Shown: positions 45,669 through 53,923 of the stretch, one piece after another | How the letters are laid out: every line of letters starts with the position of its first letter | How positions within the stretch are numbered: the stretch's first letter is position 1 | Source of the DNA: Noviherbaspirillum sp. Root189 | GTDB taxonomy: Bacteria; Pseudomonadota; Gammaproteobacteria; Burkholderiales; Burkholderiaceae_D | Length of the DNA stretch: 64,000 nt | Direction of reading: 5' to 3' | Assembly (NCBI RefSeq): GCF_001428545.1 | Contig: NZ_LMHZ01000008.1 | Span: 1-64,000, forward strand | Position numbers and translations under genes: made by a program | The notes under the pieces: generated by a model | Told to the model about the DNA's origin: nothing | Databases searched by the model: none | What the model saw: only the letters and a program-made list of their open reading frames with translations

Positions 45669-47381
45669 TCAATGCGGATGTGGGGCGGCATGTTCCTGTT
45701 GTTCGAGGCTGTCCAGGATGTAGTGTGTCATGCTTGTCGCCAGTTCATGTTCGCCGATAAATACCTTGCCTGCCTTTTCGTGTCGCAGCAGCGCTGCCTC
45801 GCTTTCACTATGGGTACGCACCACGGTTTGAATAGTGGGGTTGAGTGCGCGCGCGGTTTCGATCATTGCCCGCACACCAAATGTGTCGGGAGTTGCCACC
45901 ACTAGTATGGAAGCGCGAGCGATATGCGCCTGAATCAGGACCGCCGGTTCGGCGGCGTCGCCCGCGACGGCGGGTATCCCCTGTTTGCGCAACTGCTCGA
46001 CCCGCTCGCGGTTCTGGTCGGCGACAACGAAATGCACGCCCCGGGCAACCAGGTCGTCGGCAATGCGCCGGCCCACGCGACCATAGCCAACCAGTACCAC
46101 CTGCCCGGTTAGCTTGTTCTGGTCTGTTGTCATCGGCAATTCGGCCAGGGGGTCATCCGGGCGCTCAAATTTGCGAGCGAGGTCGGACTTGGCGCGTATC
46201 CAGTTCTGCAGAGGTTCGATCAGCTTGAAGACCGCTGGATTCAATGCAATCGAAATGATTGCGCCAGCAAGGATAAAACTTTGTGCTTCCTTGGGCAGCA
46301 GGCCGAGTGACATACCGAGGCCGGCAAGGATGAATGAGAACTCGCCGATCTGCGCCAGACTTGCCGATACGGTGAGCGCAGTGTTGAGCGGGTAACGCAG
46401 CATCAAGACGAGGACAAACGCTGCAATCGATTTGCCGACAACGATGACGGCAACCACGGCAAGGACCTGCAAGGGATATTGCACGAGTACAAGTGGATCA
46501 AACAGCATGCCAACTGACACGAAAAACAGTACGGAAAATGCGTCCCGGAGCGGAAGGGATTCCTCTGCCGCGCGATGACTGAGTTCCGATTCGCGCAGGA
46601 CCATGCCCGCAAAGAAGGCGCCGAGGGCGAACGACACGCCAAATATTTTGGACGAGCCGTAGGCAATACCGACTGCGGCGGCAATGACGCAAAGGGTGAA
46701 CAATTCGCGCGAGCCGGTTCTGGCGACCCGCCATAACAGCCACGGAAAGAGCTTGCGCCCCACAACAAGCATGAACACGACGAAGGCAATGACCTGTCCC
46801 AGCGTCAGGGCAAGCGTCGTCCACAGCGTACTGCCTTCTTGTCCGCCGCTGCCACCGAGCCATCCTGACAACGCCGGCAATAGCACCAGGACCAACACCG
46901 TAACCAGATCTTCCACGACCAGCCAGCCAACGGCGATCTGCCCGTTGATTGAGTCTAAAATTCCCCGGTCTTCAAGCGCTCTAAGCAGAACGACTGTGCT
47001 GGCGACAGACAAGGCGAGTCCAAATACCAGACCCGCGCCAAGACTCCAGCCCCACAAATGCGCAAGCCCTACCCCCATCGCGGTCGCAACGACGATCTGC
47101 AAGATCGCGCCGGGCAGGGCAATACGTCGTACCTGCAAAAGGTCATCGACTGAAAAATGCAGTCCAACGCCAAACATGAGTAGCATGACGCCGATTTCCG
47201 CGAGCTGAGCTGACAGTTCGATATCTGCGACAAAGCCCGGAGTCGCAGGGCCGATCACAATGCCGGCAGCGAGATAGCCAACCAGCGCGGGGAGCTTCAG
47301 GCGAATGGCAAGCATCCCGAAGATCAGGCCAAGGCCCAGAGCGGCGGCAATTGTCGTAATCAGACTGACGTCATGTGGCAT
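45669..47381 (-). CDS. Monovalent cation:proton antiporter-2 family (KefB/YbaL-like)
   Basis: The 570-residue protein has about 12-13 membrane helices (1-390) forming a CPA2 exchanger, then an RCK/TrkA-N regulatory domain beginning GQVVLVGYGRVGRRIADDL, with a Rossmann Gly-rich loop. This is the YbaL type, which lacks the separate KefF-like subunit. It likely exchanges K+ or Na+ for H+ under NAD(H) or glutathione-type control. Start at 47381 gives GGAGG 11 bases upstream. Confidence 0.93.
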   Translation of the reverse strand: MPHDVSLITTIAAALGLGLIFGMLAIRLKLPALVGYLAAGIVIGPATPGFVADIELSAQLAEIGVMLLMFGVGLHFSVDDLLQVRRIALPGAILQIVVATAMGVGLAHLWGWSLGAGLVFGLALSVASTVVLLRALEDRGILDSINGQIAVGWLVVEDLVTVLVLVLLPALSGWLGGSGGQEGSTLWTTLALTLGQVIAFVVFMLVVGRKLFPWLLWRVARTGSRELFTLCVIAAAVGIAYGSSKIFGVSFALGAFFAGMVLRESELSHRAAEESLPLRDAFSVLFFVSVGMLFDPLVLVQYPLQVLAVVAVIVVGKSIAAFVLVLMLRYPLNTALTVSASLAQIGEFSFILAGLGMSLGLLPKEAQSFILAGAIISIALNPAVFKLIEPLQNWIRAKSDLARKFERPDDPLAELPMTTDQNKLTGQVVLVGYGRVGRRIADDLVARGVHFVVADQNRERVEQLRKQGIPAVAGDAAEPAVLIQAHIARASILVVATPDTFGVRAMIETARALNPTIQTVVRTHSESEAALLRHEKAGKVFIGEHELATSMTHYILDSLEQQEHAAPHPH

Positions 47382-47576
47382 GCGGGGCTGTTCCTCCAAG
47401 GTTGAATGGATGTAATTTATGCGGCTGGGCGAACGAGTGATTTTACAGACGATTCATGGCCAGGAAGTGGCTGCGGTCGAATGCGGGTTTGACAAATATA
47501 TTGAAAAATTCCGCTGGTTTGCATGAGAGTAATTGCCTGCGGATGAGTAGCAGCAGCTATAAGCAGCTATAAAAAT

Positions 47577-47602
47577 AAAACCCCGCCAGGTGGCGGGGTT
47601 TT
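47577..47602 (-). terminator. Rho-independent terminator after rplY
   Basis: AAAACCCCGCC (47577-47587) pairs with GGCGGGGTTTT (47592-47602) with a 4-nt loop; the minus strand then reads TTTTATTTTT. It stops the rplY transcript before the antiporter gene. Confidence 0.93.
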
Positions 47603-47628
47603 CATGGTTGCGAAGTACGCAATACCGA

Positions 47629-48243
47629 TTACTTCTTCTCTGCGTCGCCTTCGGCAGCAGCCGCGTCGTCAGCAGAAACCTGACCGGCAGGTACGCTCGC
47701 CGTTGCGATGGTCGGATCATCCTGACCGTGCAGCACCGCGGACACGCCCTTCGGCAGCTTGATGTTAGACAGGTGAACTGTCGCACCAACTTCGACTGTC
47801 GACAGGTCGACTTCGACGAATTCCGGCAGGTCGCCAGGGAGGCAAGTCACGTCGAGTTCGTTCATCACGTGGCTGATGATCGCACCGCCCAGCTTCACAG
47901 CCGGCGAAATCTCAGCGTTCACGAAGTGCAGCGGCACCTTGACGTGGATCTTCTGGTTCTGGTCAACGCGCTGGAAGTCAGCGTGCAGGACGAGTTGCTT
48001 GAACGCGTGCACCTGGAAGTCGCGCAGCAGGACTTTTTCAACCTTGCCTTCAATTTCCATGTCGAGGATCGACGAATGGAATGCTTCCTTTTTCAGCGCA
48101 TGGTACAGCGCGTTGTGGTCGAGAGCGATAGCGACCGGTGCAGCCGTACCACCGTAAATGATGCCCGGTGTCTGGCCAGCATTGCGCAGGCGGCGGCTCG
48201 CTCCGGACCCCTGCTCTTTGCGTGGGAATGCAACTACTTTCAT
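47629..48243 (-). CDS. rplY: 50S ribosomal protein L25 (general stress protein Ctc type)
   Basis: This 204-residue long L25 has the 5S rRNA-binding domain ([30 protein letters not shown]-like) and the C-terminal CTC domain, ending with an acidic Ala-rich tail. Start at 48243 is preceded by GGAG. It lies 111 bases after prs, with two hairpins between. Confidence 0.96.
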   Translation of the reverse strand: MKVVAFPRKEQGSGASRRLRNAGQTPGIIYGGTAAPVAIALDHNALYHALKKEAFHSSILDMEIEGKVEKVLLRDFQVHAFKQLVLHADFQRVDQNQKIHVKVPLHFVNAEISPAVKLGGAIISHVMNELDVTCLPGDLPEFVEVDLSTVEVGATVHLSNIKLPKGVSAVLHGQDDPTIATASVPAGQVSADDAAAAEGDAEKK

Positions 48244-48284
48244 ATTAAATCTCCAATGATTGCAAGGCATCTGCCTCGCGTTGC

Positions 48285-48306
48285 CGTCCCCCGCGACCAG
48301 GGGACG
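48285..48306 (-). promoter_or_regulatory. Second hairpin in the rplY leader
   Basis: CGTCCCC (48285-48291) pairs with GGGGACG (48300-48306) with an 8-nt loop, adjacent to the larger terminator-like hairpin at 48307-48340. Together they form two tandem stem-loops in the rplY 5' region. Confidence 0.4.
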
Positions 48307-48340
48307 AAAAAACCTGGCCCCGCCGGAAGGCGGGGCCAGG
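48307..48340 (-). terminator. Terminator-like hairpin between prs and rplY
   Basis: CCTGGCCCCGCC and GGCGGGGCCAGG form a 12-bp perfect stem (48313-48324 and 48329-48340) with a GGAA-type loop. On the minus strand it is followed by TTTTTT. It is either a terminator for prs or an attenuator ahead of rplY. Confidence 0.85.
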
Positions 48341-48354
48341 GAAAAGCGTAAATC

Positions 48355-49305
48355 TTAATCTGCGAACAGAGAGCTGACCGAGTCACCTTTGGTAATGCGC
48401 TTGAAGGTCTCAGCCAGCAGTTCCGCCGATGTGAGCTGACGGATCTTCGGGCAAGCACGTGCGGCAGCGGTCAGCGGAATGGTGTCGGTGACAACCAGTT
48501 CGTCCAGCGGGGACGTCGCAATGCGCTCGATCGCTGGACCGGACAGCACGGGGTGCGTACAGTAGGCGACCACTTTCTTGGCGCCACGCTCTTTCAACAC
48601 TTCAGCTGCCTTCGTCAGTGTGCCTGCGGTGTCGACCATGTCGTCCATGATCACGCAGTTACGGCCTTCAACTTCACCAATGATGTGCATTACTTCGGAC
48701 ACATTGGCTTTGGGGCGGCGCTTGTCGATGATCGCGAGGTCGCAGTTCAGGCGCTTGGCGAGCGCACGGGCACGAACCACGCCGCCCACGTCAGGCGATA
48801 CGACCAGAAGATCGTCGTAATTCTTTTCTACCAGATCCGACAGCAGGATCGGCGAGGCATAGATGTTGTCGACAGGAATATCAAAGAAGCCCTGAATCTG
48901 GTCGGCATGCAAATCCATGATCAGGACGCGTTCGACGCCTGCCTGCTGCAACATGTTGGCAACAACTTTGGCCGAAATGGCAACACGAGCGGAACGCGGG
49001 CGACGGTCCTGACGGGCATAACCGAAATAGGGGATGGCGGCAGTGATACGACCGGCAGACGCACGCTTCAGTGCATCGACCATCAGCATGATTTCCATCA
49101 GGCTGTCATTGGTTGGAGCACAAGTCGACTGCAATACGAAAACATCCTTGCCGCGGACGTTTTCGTTGATTTCCACCATGACTTCACCGTCGGAAAATTT
49201 TGATACCACCGCCTTGCCGAGAGGAATTCCAAGCTGTTTGGCCACTCCTGCGGCCAGCTCCGGATTGGCATTGCCGGTAAAGACCATCAGGTTTTCGAGC
49301 GCCAT
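48355..49305 (-). CDS. prs: Ribose-phosphate pyrophosphokinase
   Basis: This 316-residue enzyme makes PRPP from ribose-5-phosphate and ATP. Family motifs: FSDGEV near residue 38, [17 protein letters not shown], the PRPP loop [12 protein letters not shown], and the flexible loop [11 protein letters not shown]. It lies after tRNA-Gln and ahead of rplY in the usual betaproteobacterial order. Confidence 0.98.
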   Translation of the reverse strand: MALENLMVFTGNANPELAAGVAKQLGIPLGKAVVSKFSDGEVMVEINENVRGKDVFVLQSTCAPTNDSLMEIMLMVDALKRASAGRITAAIPYFGYARQDRRPRSARVAISAKVVANMLQQAGVERVLIMDLHADQIQGFFDIPVDNIYASPILLSDLVEKNYDDLLVVSPDVGGVVRARALAKRLNCDLAIIDKRRPKANVSEVMHIIGEVEGRNCVIMDDMVDTAGTLTKAAEVLKERGAKKVVAYCTHPVLSGPAIERIATSPLDELVVTDTIPLTAAARACPKIRQLTSAELLAETFKRITKGDSVSSLFAD

Positions 49306-49342
49306 GGGACACCTAGGTAATTGAGTGGGTTAAAAATTTGAA

Positions 49343-49384
49343 AAGCCGCCAAGGCTTTGACGTATCGTCTTGCGTTGGCGGCTT
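49343..49384 (-). terminator. Weak terminator between tRNA-Gln and prs
   Basis: AAGCCGCCAA (49343-49352) and TTGGCGGCTT (49375-49384) form a 10-bp stem with a 22-nt loop. On the minus strand it is followed by TTCAAATTTTT. It could end the tRNA transcript. Confidence 0.55.
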
Positions 49385-49406
49385 GTAAGTTTCTTCTATA
49401 TTTTAA

Positions 49407-49483
49407 TGGCAGGGGAAGAAGGATTCGAACCTTCGAATGCCGGAATCAAAATCCGGTGCCTTGACCAACTTGGCGACTCCCCT
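49407..49483 (-). tRNA. tRNA-Gln (TTG anticodon)
   Basis: The minus strand folds into a cloverleaf. The 7-bp acceptor stem (AGGGGAG with TTCCCCT), the T-arm GGTTCGAATCC and the anticodon loop with TTG (flanked by CCGGA and TCCGG) are all visible. CCA is encoded at the 3' end. It decodes CAA/CAG glutamine codons. It lies between ispE and prs, a conserved betaproteobacterial position. Confidence 0.97.
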
Positions 49484-49538
49484 ACACAACCGGTTGTTCA
49501 ACATTGCACTCTTCCGCAATACCAAACGAATTCTTGAC

Positions 49539-50405
49539 TTACGAACCTAGCAAGTGCGAGAGCGGGTGACGCTCGATCGCTTTGGCTTTCCATGCTTTCC
49601 AATTCCGCAGGCCGGTTTTGCGTACTGCTTGCAAAACTTCCTCTGCCTCATGTTCATGCGAAAACGCGCAGAACACACATGCACCGGAACCAGTCATCCT
49701 GGCATCTCCGTATTGTCTCAGCCATTTAATGGCTTCAGCAATGGGGGGGAAAAGCCTTGTTGCCACGACTTGCAGGTCGTTTTTTCCGAAGCCGGTAGAC
49801 GCCTCAGGAAAGTCCGTTATTCTGACGACTTTTGTATCCCTTGTCAATTCCGGATCGGAAAATATCGCAGCTGTTGGTGCCGAGACACCGGGTTCGATTA
49901 CAACATACCAATACGGCGGGGTGTTGAGTGGGGTAAGTGTTTCGCCTACTCCCTCGGCAAATGCGTTCTTGCCAAAGATGAAAAACGGCACGTCGGCGCC
50001 GAGTTGCAATCCGAGATGCATCAGCTGTTTCCGGGTAAGGCCGGTATTCCACAGATGATTGAGGGCGATCAGGGTAGTTGCGGCATCGGATGACCCTCCA
50101 CCCAGCCCGCCGCCCATCGGAAGGCGCTTGTCGATGGCGATGTCGACGCCGAAGCGGGTGCCGGTTTCCGTTTGCAGCAGGCGGGCGGCACGCACCATCA
50201 GGTCCGACGCTTCCGGTACGCCGGCAATCTCGGTCGTGCGTTTGATTTCAGCATCTTCACGCATCATGAAATGCAACCGATCACCATGGTCCAGCAACTG
50301 GAATGCGGTCTGCAAAAGGTGATAACCGTCCGCGCGACGTCCCGTCACGTGTAGAAAGAGATTCAGCTTGGCAGGCGCAAGGCAGTCGTTCAGTGTTCTT
50401 GCCAT
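49539..50405 (-). CDS. ispE: 4-(cytidine 5'-diphospho)-2-C-methyl-D-erythritol kinase
   Basis: The 288-residue GHMP kinase acts in the non-mevalonate isoprenoid pathway. ATP motif PMGGGLGGGSSDAAT (about 96-110), LAPAKLNLFLHV near the N terminus and a C-terminal MTGSGACVFCAF. It overlaps lolB by 16 bases, so the two are translationally coupled. Confidence 0.97.
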   Translation of the reverse strand: MARTLNDCLAPAKLNLFLHVTGRRADGYHLLQTAFQLLDHGDRLHFMMREDAEIKRTTEIAGVPEASDLMVRAARLLQTETGTRFGVDIAIDKRLPMGGGLGGGSSDAATTLIALNHLWNTGLTRKQLMHLGLQLGADVPFFIFGKNAFAEGVGETLTPLNTPPYWYVVIEPGVSAPTAAIFSDPELTRDTKVVRITDFPEASTGFGKNDLQVVATRLFPPIAEAIKWLRQYGDARMTGSGACVFCAFSHEHEAEEVLQAVRKTGLRNWKAWKAKAIERHPLSHLLGS

Positions 50406-51031
50406 GTATCGATCACAATGCGGATGGAGACGTCGCCGGCTTGTGCGGTATTGCGCGCGAGGTCAATGCGTCGCGGACGAGTCTGCGGCGATGCCTCATC
50501 CTGCCAGTTGGCATAACGTATGCGCCAGCCGTCGCGCGTGGTGAAGTCGCTGGCTTGCGGGTTGGCGATAAAGCGCTTTCCGGAGGCATCAATGCCGAAG
50601 CCTTGCAGCCATTGACGCAGCCCGGATACCGGTAGCGGCCAGCCGAGGGTTTCGGCTGTCAATGCATCGACATCAGGTGCGGAACGCACCGGCTGGTTGG
50701 CCTGGCGCAGCATTGCGCCCTCTGGTGTCACATCGATCACAGCCACCGTTTGCCCCAATGGCGAGAGGATGGCGACGGTAGTCTGTGCCGCAGTCTGTGC
50801 CCAAGTGAAGCTGCCATGCAAGGCCTCTTCTTTCTGGTTGCCCTGATAGCGCACCGATAGGCGGCCAGCCAGGTCGACGTTGTCGCTGAAGCTGCGTGCC
50901 GATGGAGCCGATGCCGACGGGATCGTTTCCGGTGCAGGCATTGATGACAAGGGATTGAGGCTTGCGCAGCCGGCGGCGAGTGCCGACAGCGCCGCAATCA
51001 GTATGCGGTTCCCGACAGTCCGCTGCATCAT
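50390..51031 (-). CDS. lolB: Outer-membrane lipoprotein insertion factor LolB
   Basis: LolB (213 residues) receives lipoproteins from LolA at the outer membrane. It has a signal peptide with lipobox LAAGCAS and a lipocalin-like core (DLAGRLSVRYQGNQKEEALHGSFTW). The start at 51031 makes an ATGA overlap with the TPR gene. Divergent sequence is typical of LolB. Confidence 0.93.
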   Translation of the reverse strand: MMQRTVGNRILIAALSALAAGCASLNPLSSMPAPETIPSASAPSARSFSDNVDLAGRLSVRYQGNQKEEALHGSFTWAQTAAQTTVAILSPLGQTVAVIDVTPEGAMLRQANQPVRSAPDVDALTAETLGWPLPVSGLRQWLQGFGIDASGKRFIANPQASDFTTRDGWRIRYANWQDEASPQTRPRRIDLARNTAQAGDVSIRIVIDTWQEH

Positions 51032-52863
51032 AGGTTCACATTGAGCCGCGCCAGCGTACTCCTGAGAGTGTCGTTCTGCGGATCCTTGGTCTGGGCATCG
51101 CGCCATAGTTTCTGCGCATCGGCCTTCTGGCCCTTTACCCACAATACTTCGCCGAGATGGGCTGCAATTTCAACGTCAGGGCGCAGTTCATACGCGCGAC
51201 GCAGCGACGCTTCCGCATCTTTCAGTTTGCCGAGGCGGAACTGGATCCAACCCATGCTATCCAGGATGAAAGGATCGTCCGGCGCCAGTTTGAGCGCCTT
51301 GTCAATCAGGGTGAGCGCTTCATCAAGACGGATGTTGCGCTCGGCCAGAGAGTAGCCAAGGGCATTGTAGGCATGATGGTTGGATGGCGCGAGCTGCATG
51401 ATCTTGCGCAGCGACGCTTCCATCACCTCATACTGGTTACTCTTTTCCGCGACCATTGCGTGGTCGTAGAGCAGGTCGGTATTCTCGGGGAACTTTTTCA
51501 GTCCGGCCTTGAGCACTTCCAGGGACTCCTGTAGTCGGTTTGCATCACGCAGCAATTGCGCTTCGGCGAGCAGCATTTGCGACTCTTCGCGTTCACCGTT
51601 GACGATGGTGTCGTGCAAAGCTTTGCGAGCGCCGGCGATATCGCCGCGCTTGGCGATTATTTGCGCGCGCTTGACTTGCGCGGTCAGGTAATTTTCACCC
51701 GGTTCGATCTGCGACAGCCATTTCAGGGCCCCATCGGTATCCTTGCGGTCCTCGGCGATCTGGGCTAGCAACAGCTGCGCCTGCGAAGGATCTCGTTCAT
51801 CGTCCGGATTGGCTGCCAGTACGTTGAGATAGCTGGTCAGGTGCTTTTCCGCTGCAGGCAAGTCATTGGCCTGCACTTCGAGCACGCCGAGTGCGTAGAG
51901 CGAGGTCAGGTCCTGAGGCTGCTCTTTCAGGAGCGCTTCAAACTGGGCTCGTGCCGCCGCAAACTGCTTTTCTTCAACCAGGTTGCGCGCATAAGCAAGC
52001 CGTACTTCACGTGCTTTAGGATTCTTCGCAATGAAGCTGGAAATGATGCGGTTGGCTTCGGCCTTGTCGGGTGTGACCTGGGCGAGCGCGAGCACGGCGA
52101 TTTCCGAGTCGGGCTTGGCTTTCAATGCGAGCTGTGCTTCGCGGCGCGCCCGCTCATTGTCGCCTGCGGCAAAAGCACCCTGGGCAAGCGCAAGATGCGA
52201 TTCCGTCATGTCGAGATAGGGTGCCAGCACTTCTTCGAGCAGGGTGAATGCGGCGGCTTTATCCTTGGCCCTGGACAGCAGGCGTTGCATCTGGAAAGCG
52301 AGCAGGCCCCGAGTCTGCGGGCGTGCTTCCTTCAGACGCTGTTCAAGGATGGGCTTGGCCTCGGCAAGGTTATCGCTGAGTACGACGAAGCTGAGGTAGT
52401 ATTGCGCCGCTTCATCGGAATTGGGTGCAAGGCTGCGCCACAGGCGCACTGCGTTAAGCGCTTCATCAGCCTGTTTTGCACTGAGTGCAATTTCCGCTGC
52501 GCGTTTCGCGAGACGTGGGTCGCGTGTCTGCTGCGCGGCGGCCATATCCGTCACATAGGCGCTTTGCCAGTCACCACGCTGGAAGGCGAATTCGGAGGCC
52601 AGCAGCTTGTAGAGCAATTCTTCGGTCAGTTCGGCTTTCGGCAGATTGTCTTCTTCTTTGGGTTCGCCAGATGTCGTTCCGGCACGCTGCGCGACGGGCT
52701 GCGTCCGGATTGGCCCGCTTTCTGCCGTAGTGACCGAGGACGGCGTGTTGTTGGCCGCCTGGGTTGGTGTCTGGGGCTGCTGCGATGTCTGCGATTGCTG
52801 GCCGACGGAGGCGCATGCCGACAAGACGAGCGGCAGAGTTACAATAAGAAGAGTGTTTTTCAA
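51028..52863 (-). CDS. Tetratricopeptide-repeat lipoprotein
   Basis: The 611-residue protein has a lipoprotein signal (KNTLLIVTLPLVLSACAS, Cys near residue 18), a Gln/Thr/Pro linker (about 22-55) and an array of TPR helices to the C terminus (for example HHAYNALGYSLAERN, FILDSMGWIQFRLGKLKDAEASLRRAYEL). It is a likely envelope scaffold of unknown partner. The start is a TTG at 52863, chosen for its signal; the upstream TTG at 52884 adds 7 residues. It is coupled to lolB. Confidence 0.9.
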   Translation of the reverse strand: MKNTLLIVTLPLVLSACASVGQQSQTSQQPQTPTQAANNTPSSVTTAESGPIRTQPVAQRAGTTSGEPKEEDNLPKAELTEELLYKLLASEFAFQRGDWQSAYVTDMAAAQQTRDPRLAKRAAEIALSAKQADEALNAVRLWRSLAPNSDEAAQYYLSFVVLSDNLAEAKPILEQRLKEARPQTRGLLAFQMQRLLSRAKDKAAAFTLLEEVLAPYLDMTESHLALAQGAFAAGDNERARREAQLALKAKPDSEIAVLALAQVTPDKAEANRIISSFIAKNPKAREVRLAYARNLVEEKQFAAARAQFEALLKEQPQDLTSLYALGVLEVQANDLPAAEKHLTSYLNVLAANPDDERDPSQAQLLLAQIAEDRKDTDGALKWLSQIEPGENYLTAQVKRAQIIAKRGDIAGARKALHDTIVNGEREESQMLLAEAQLLRDANRLQESLEVLKAGLKKFPENTDLLYDHAMVAEKSNQYEVMEASLRKIMQLAPSNHHAYNALGYSLAERNIRLDEALTLIDKALKLAPDDPFILDSMGWIQFRLGKLKDAEASLRRAYELRPDVEIAAHLGEVLWVKGQKADAQKLWRDAQTKDPQNDTLRSTLARLNVNL

Positions 52864-53053
52864 GGGATATTCCCGGCAATTCAAGCAGAGTTAATTCTAC
52901 GCCCAACGGTGGGGCAGTGCAGTATTGGCAGGGTGCCGGCTCAGTATTGCACGTCGTGTATTGAAACCGGCGCACACCGCCAACAACTGAGTCTACTCAT
53001 AGCATGCTTGTTCCCCGTCAAATTTGTCTTTATACAAAGAGTTAGCTTCCAGA

Positions 53054-53875
53054 ATGCCTGAATTACCCGAAGTAGAGGTGACCCGGCGCGGCGTCGCGCC
53101 ACATCTTGAAGGCCGCGTGGTGACTGCGGTTGTCCTGCGCCACACCGGGCTGCGTTGGCCTTTTCCGCCCAACCTGAGCGAATTGCTGGTCGGTCGCACG
53201 ATACTGCGCACTGGCCGACGCGGGAAATACTTGCTGATCGGATTCGAGCATGGCACCTTGATCGTGCATCTTGGCATGTCCGGACATTTGCGTATCCTGC
53301 CGCAGTCGACGCCGGCGCAAAAGCATGATCATTTTGACTTGGGAGTGGGCGACCAGATCATGCGCCTGACTGATCCACGCCGCTTTGGTGCGGTACTCTG
53401 GCATGGCAACGAAGAAGGCGTGCTGGATGAGCATCTGCTGTTGCGTAGCCTGGGCGTTGAACCCTTGGAAGACACATTTACTGCCTTGCTGCTGTATAAG
53501 CAGACGCGCAAGCGCAGTGCACCCATCAAGCAAGTGTTGCTTGCGGGAGACATTGTTGTGGGCGTAGGAAATATCTATGCATCGGAAAGCCTGTTCAAAG
53601 CTGGCATCAATCCCAAGGTCGCAGCACATCGGATCAGCCTGGCGCGCTACGAAAAACTGGCCAAGGCGATTCGTGAAACCTTGGCCGCCGCCATAGAGAA
53701 AGGTGGCAGTACGCTGCGCGATTTCATGGCAGCCGATGGCCAGCCTGGGTACTTCCAGCAGAGCTACTTTGTGTATGACCGGGCCGGCGATCCATGCCGG
53801 GTTTGCGGCAATGAAGTCCGGCAATTGAAGCAAGGTCAGCGGTCGACCTTTTATTGTCCAAATTGTCAAAAGTAA
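53054..53875 (+). CDS. mutM: Formamidopyrimidine-DNA glycosylase
   Basis: This 273-residue GO-system enzyme removes 8-oxoguanine. It begins PELPEVE (Pro2 the nucleophile, Glu3), has the helix-two-turn-helix segment, and ends with a zinc finger (CRVCGNE...CPNCQ, C-x2-C-x16-C-x2-C). Start at 53054 because Pro must follow Met; the longer frame adds 10 residues. mutY lies 2 kb downstream on the same strand, with a dynamin gene between. Confidence 0.97.
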   Translation: MPELPEVEVTRRGVAPHLEGRVVTAVVLRHTGLRWPFPPNLSELLVGRTILRTGRRGKYLLIGFEHGTLIVHLGMSGHLRILPQSTPAQKHDHFDLGVGDQIMRLTDPRRFGAVLWHGNEEGVLDEHLLLRSLGVEPLEDTFTALLLYKQTRKRSAPIKQVLLAGDIVVGVGNIYASESLFKAGINPKVAAHRISLARYEKLAKAIRETLAAAIEKGGSTLRDFMAADGQPGYFQQSYFVYDRAGDPCRVCGNEVRQLKQGQRSTFYCPNCQK

Positions 53876-53923
53876 GCCCGGGTGCTAGATTCGTGAATAC
53901 AACTCAGATGAATTGGGGAAACC

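Noticed and set aside
51841-53061. 406-codon plus-strand frame over the TPR lipoprotein gene
   Set aside because: Cys/Phe/Arg-rich antisense frame; the minus strand carries clear TPR repeats.
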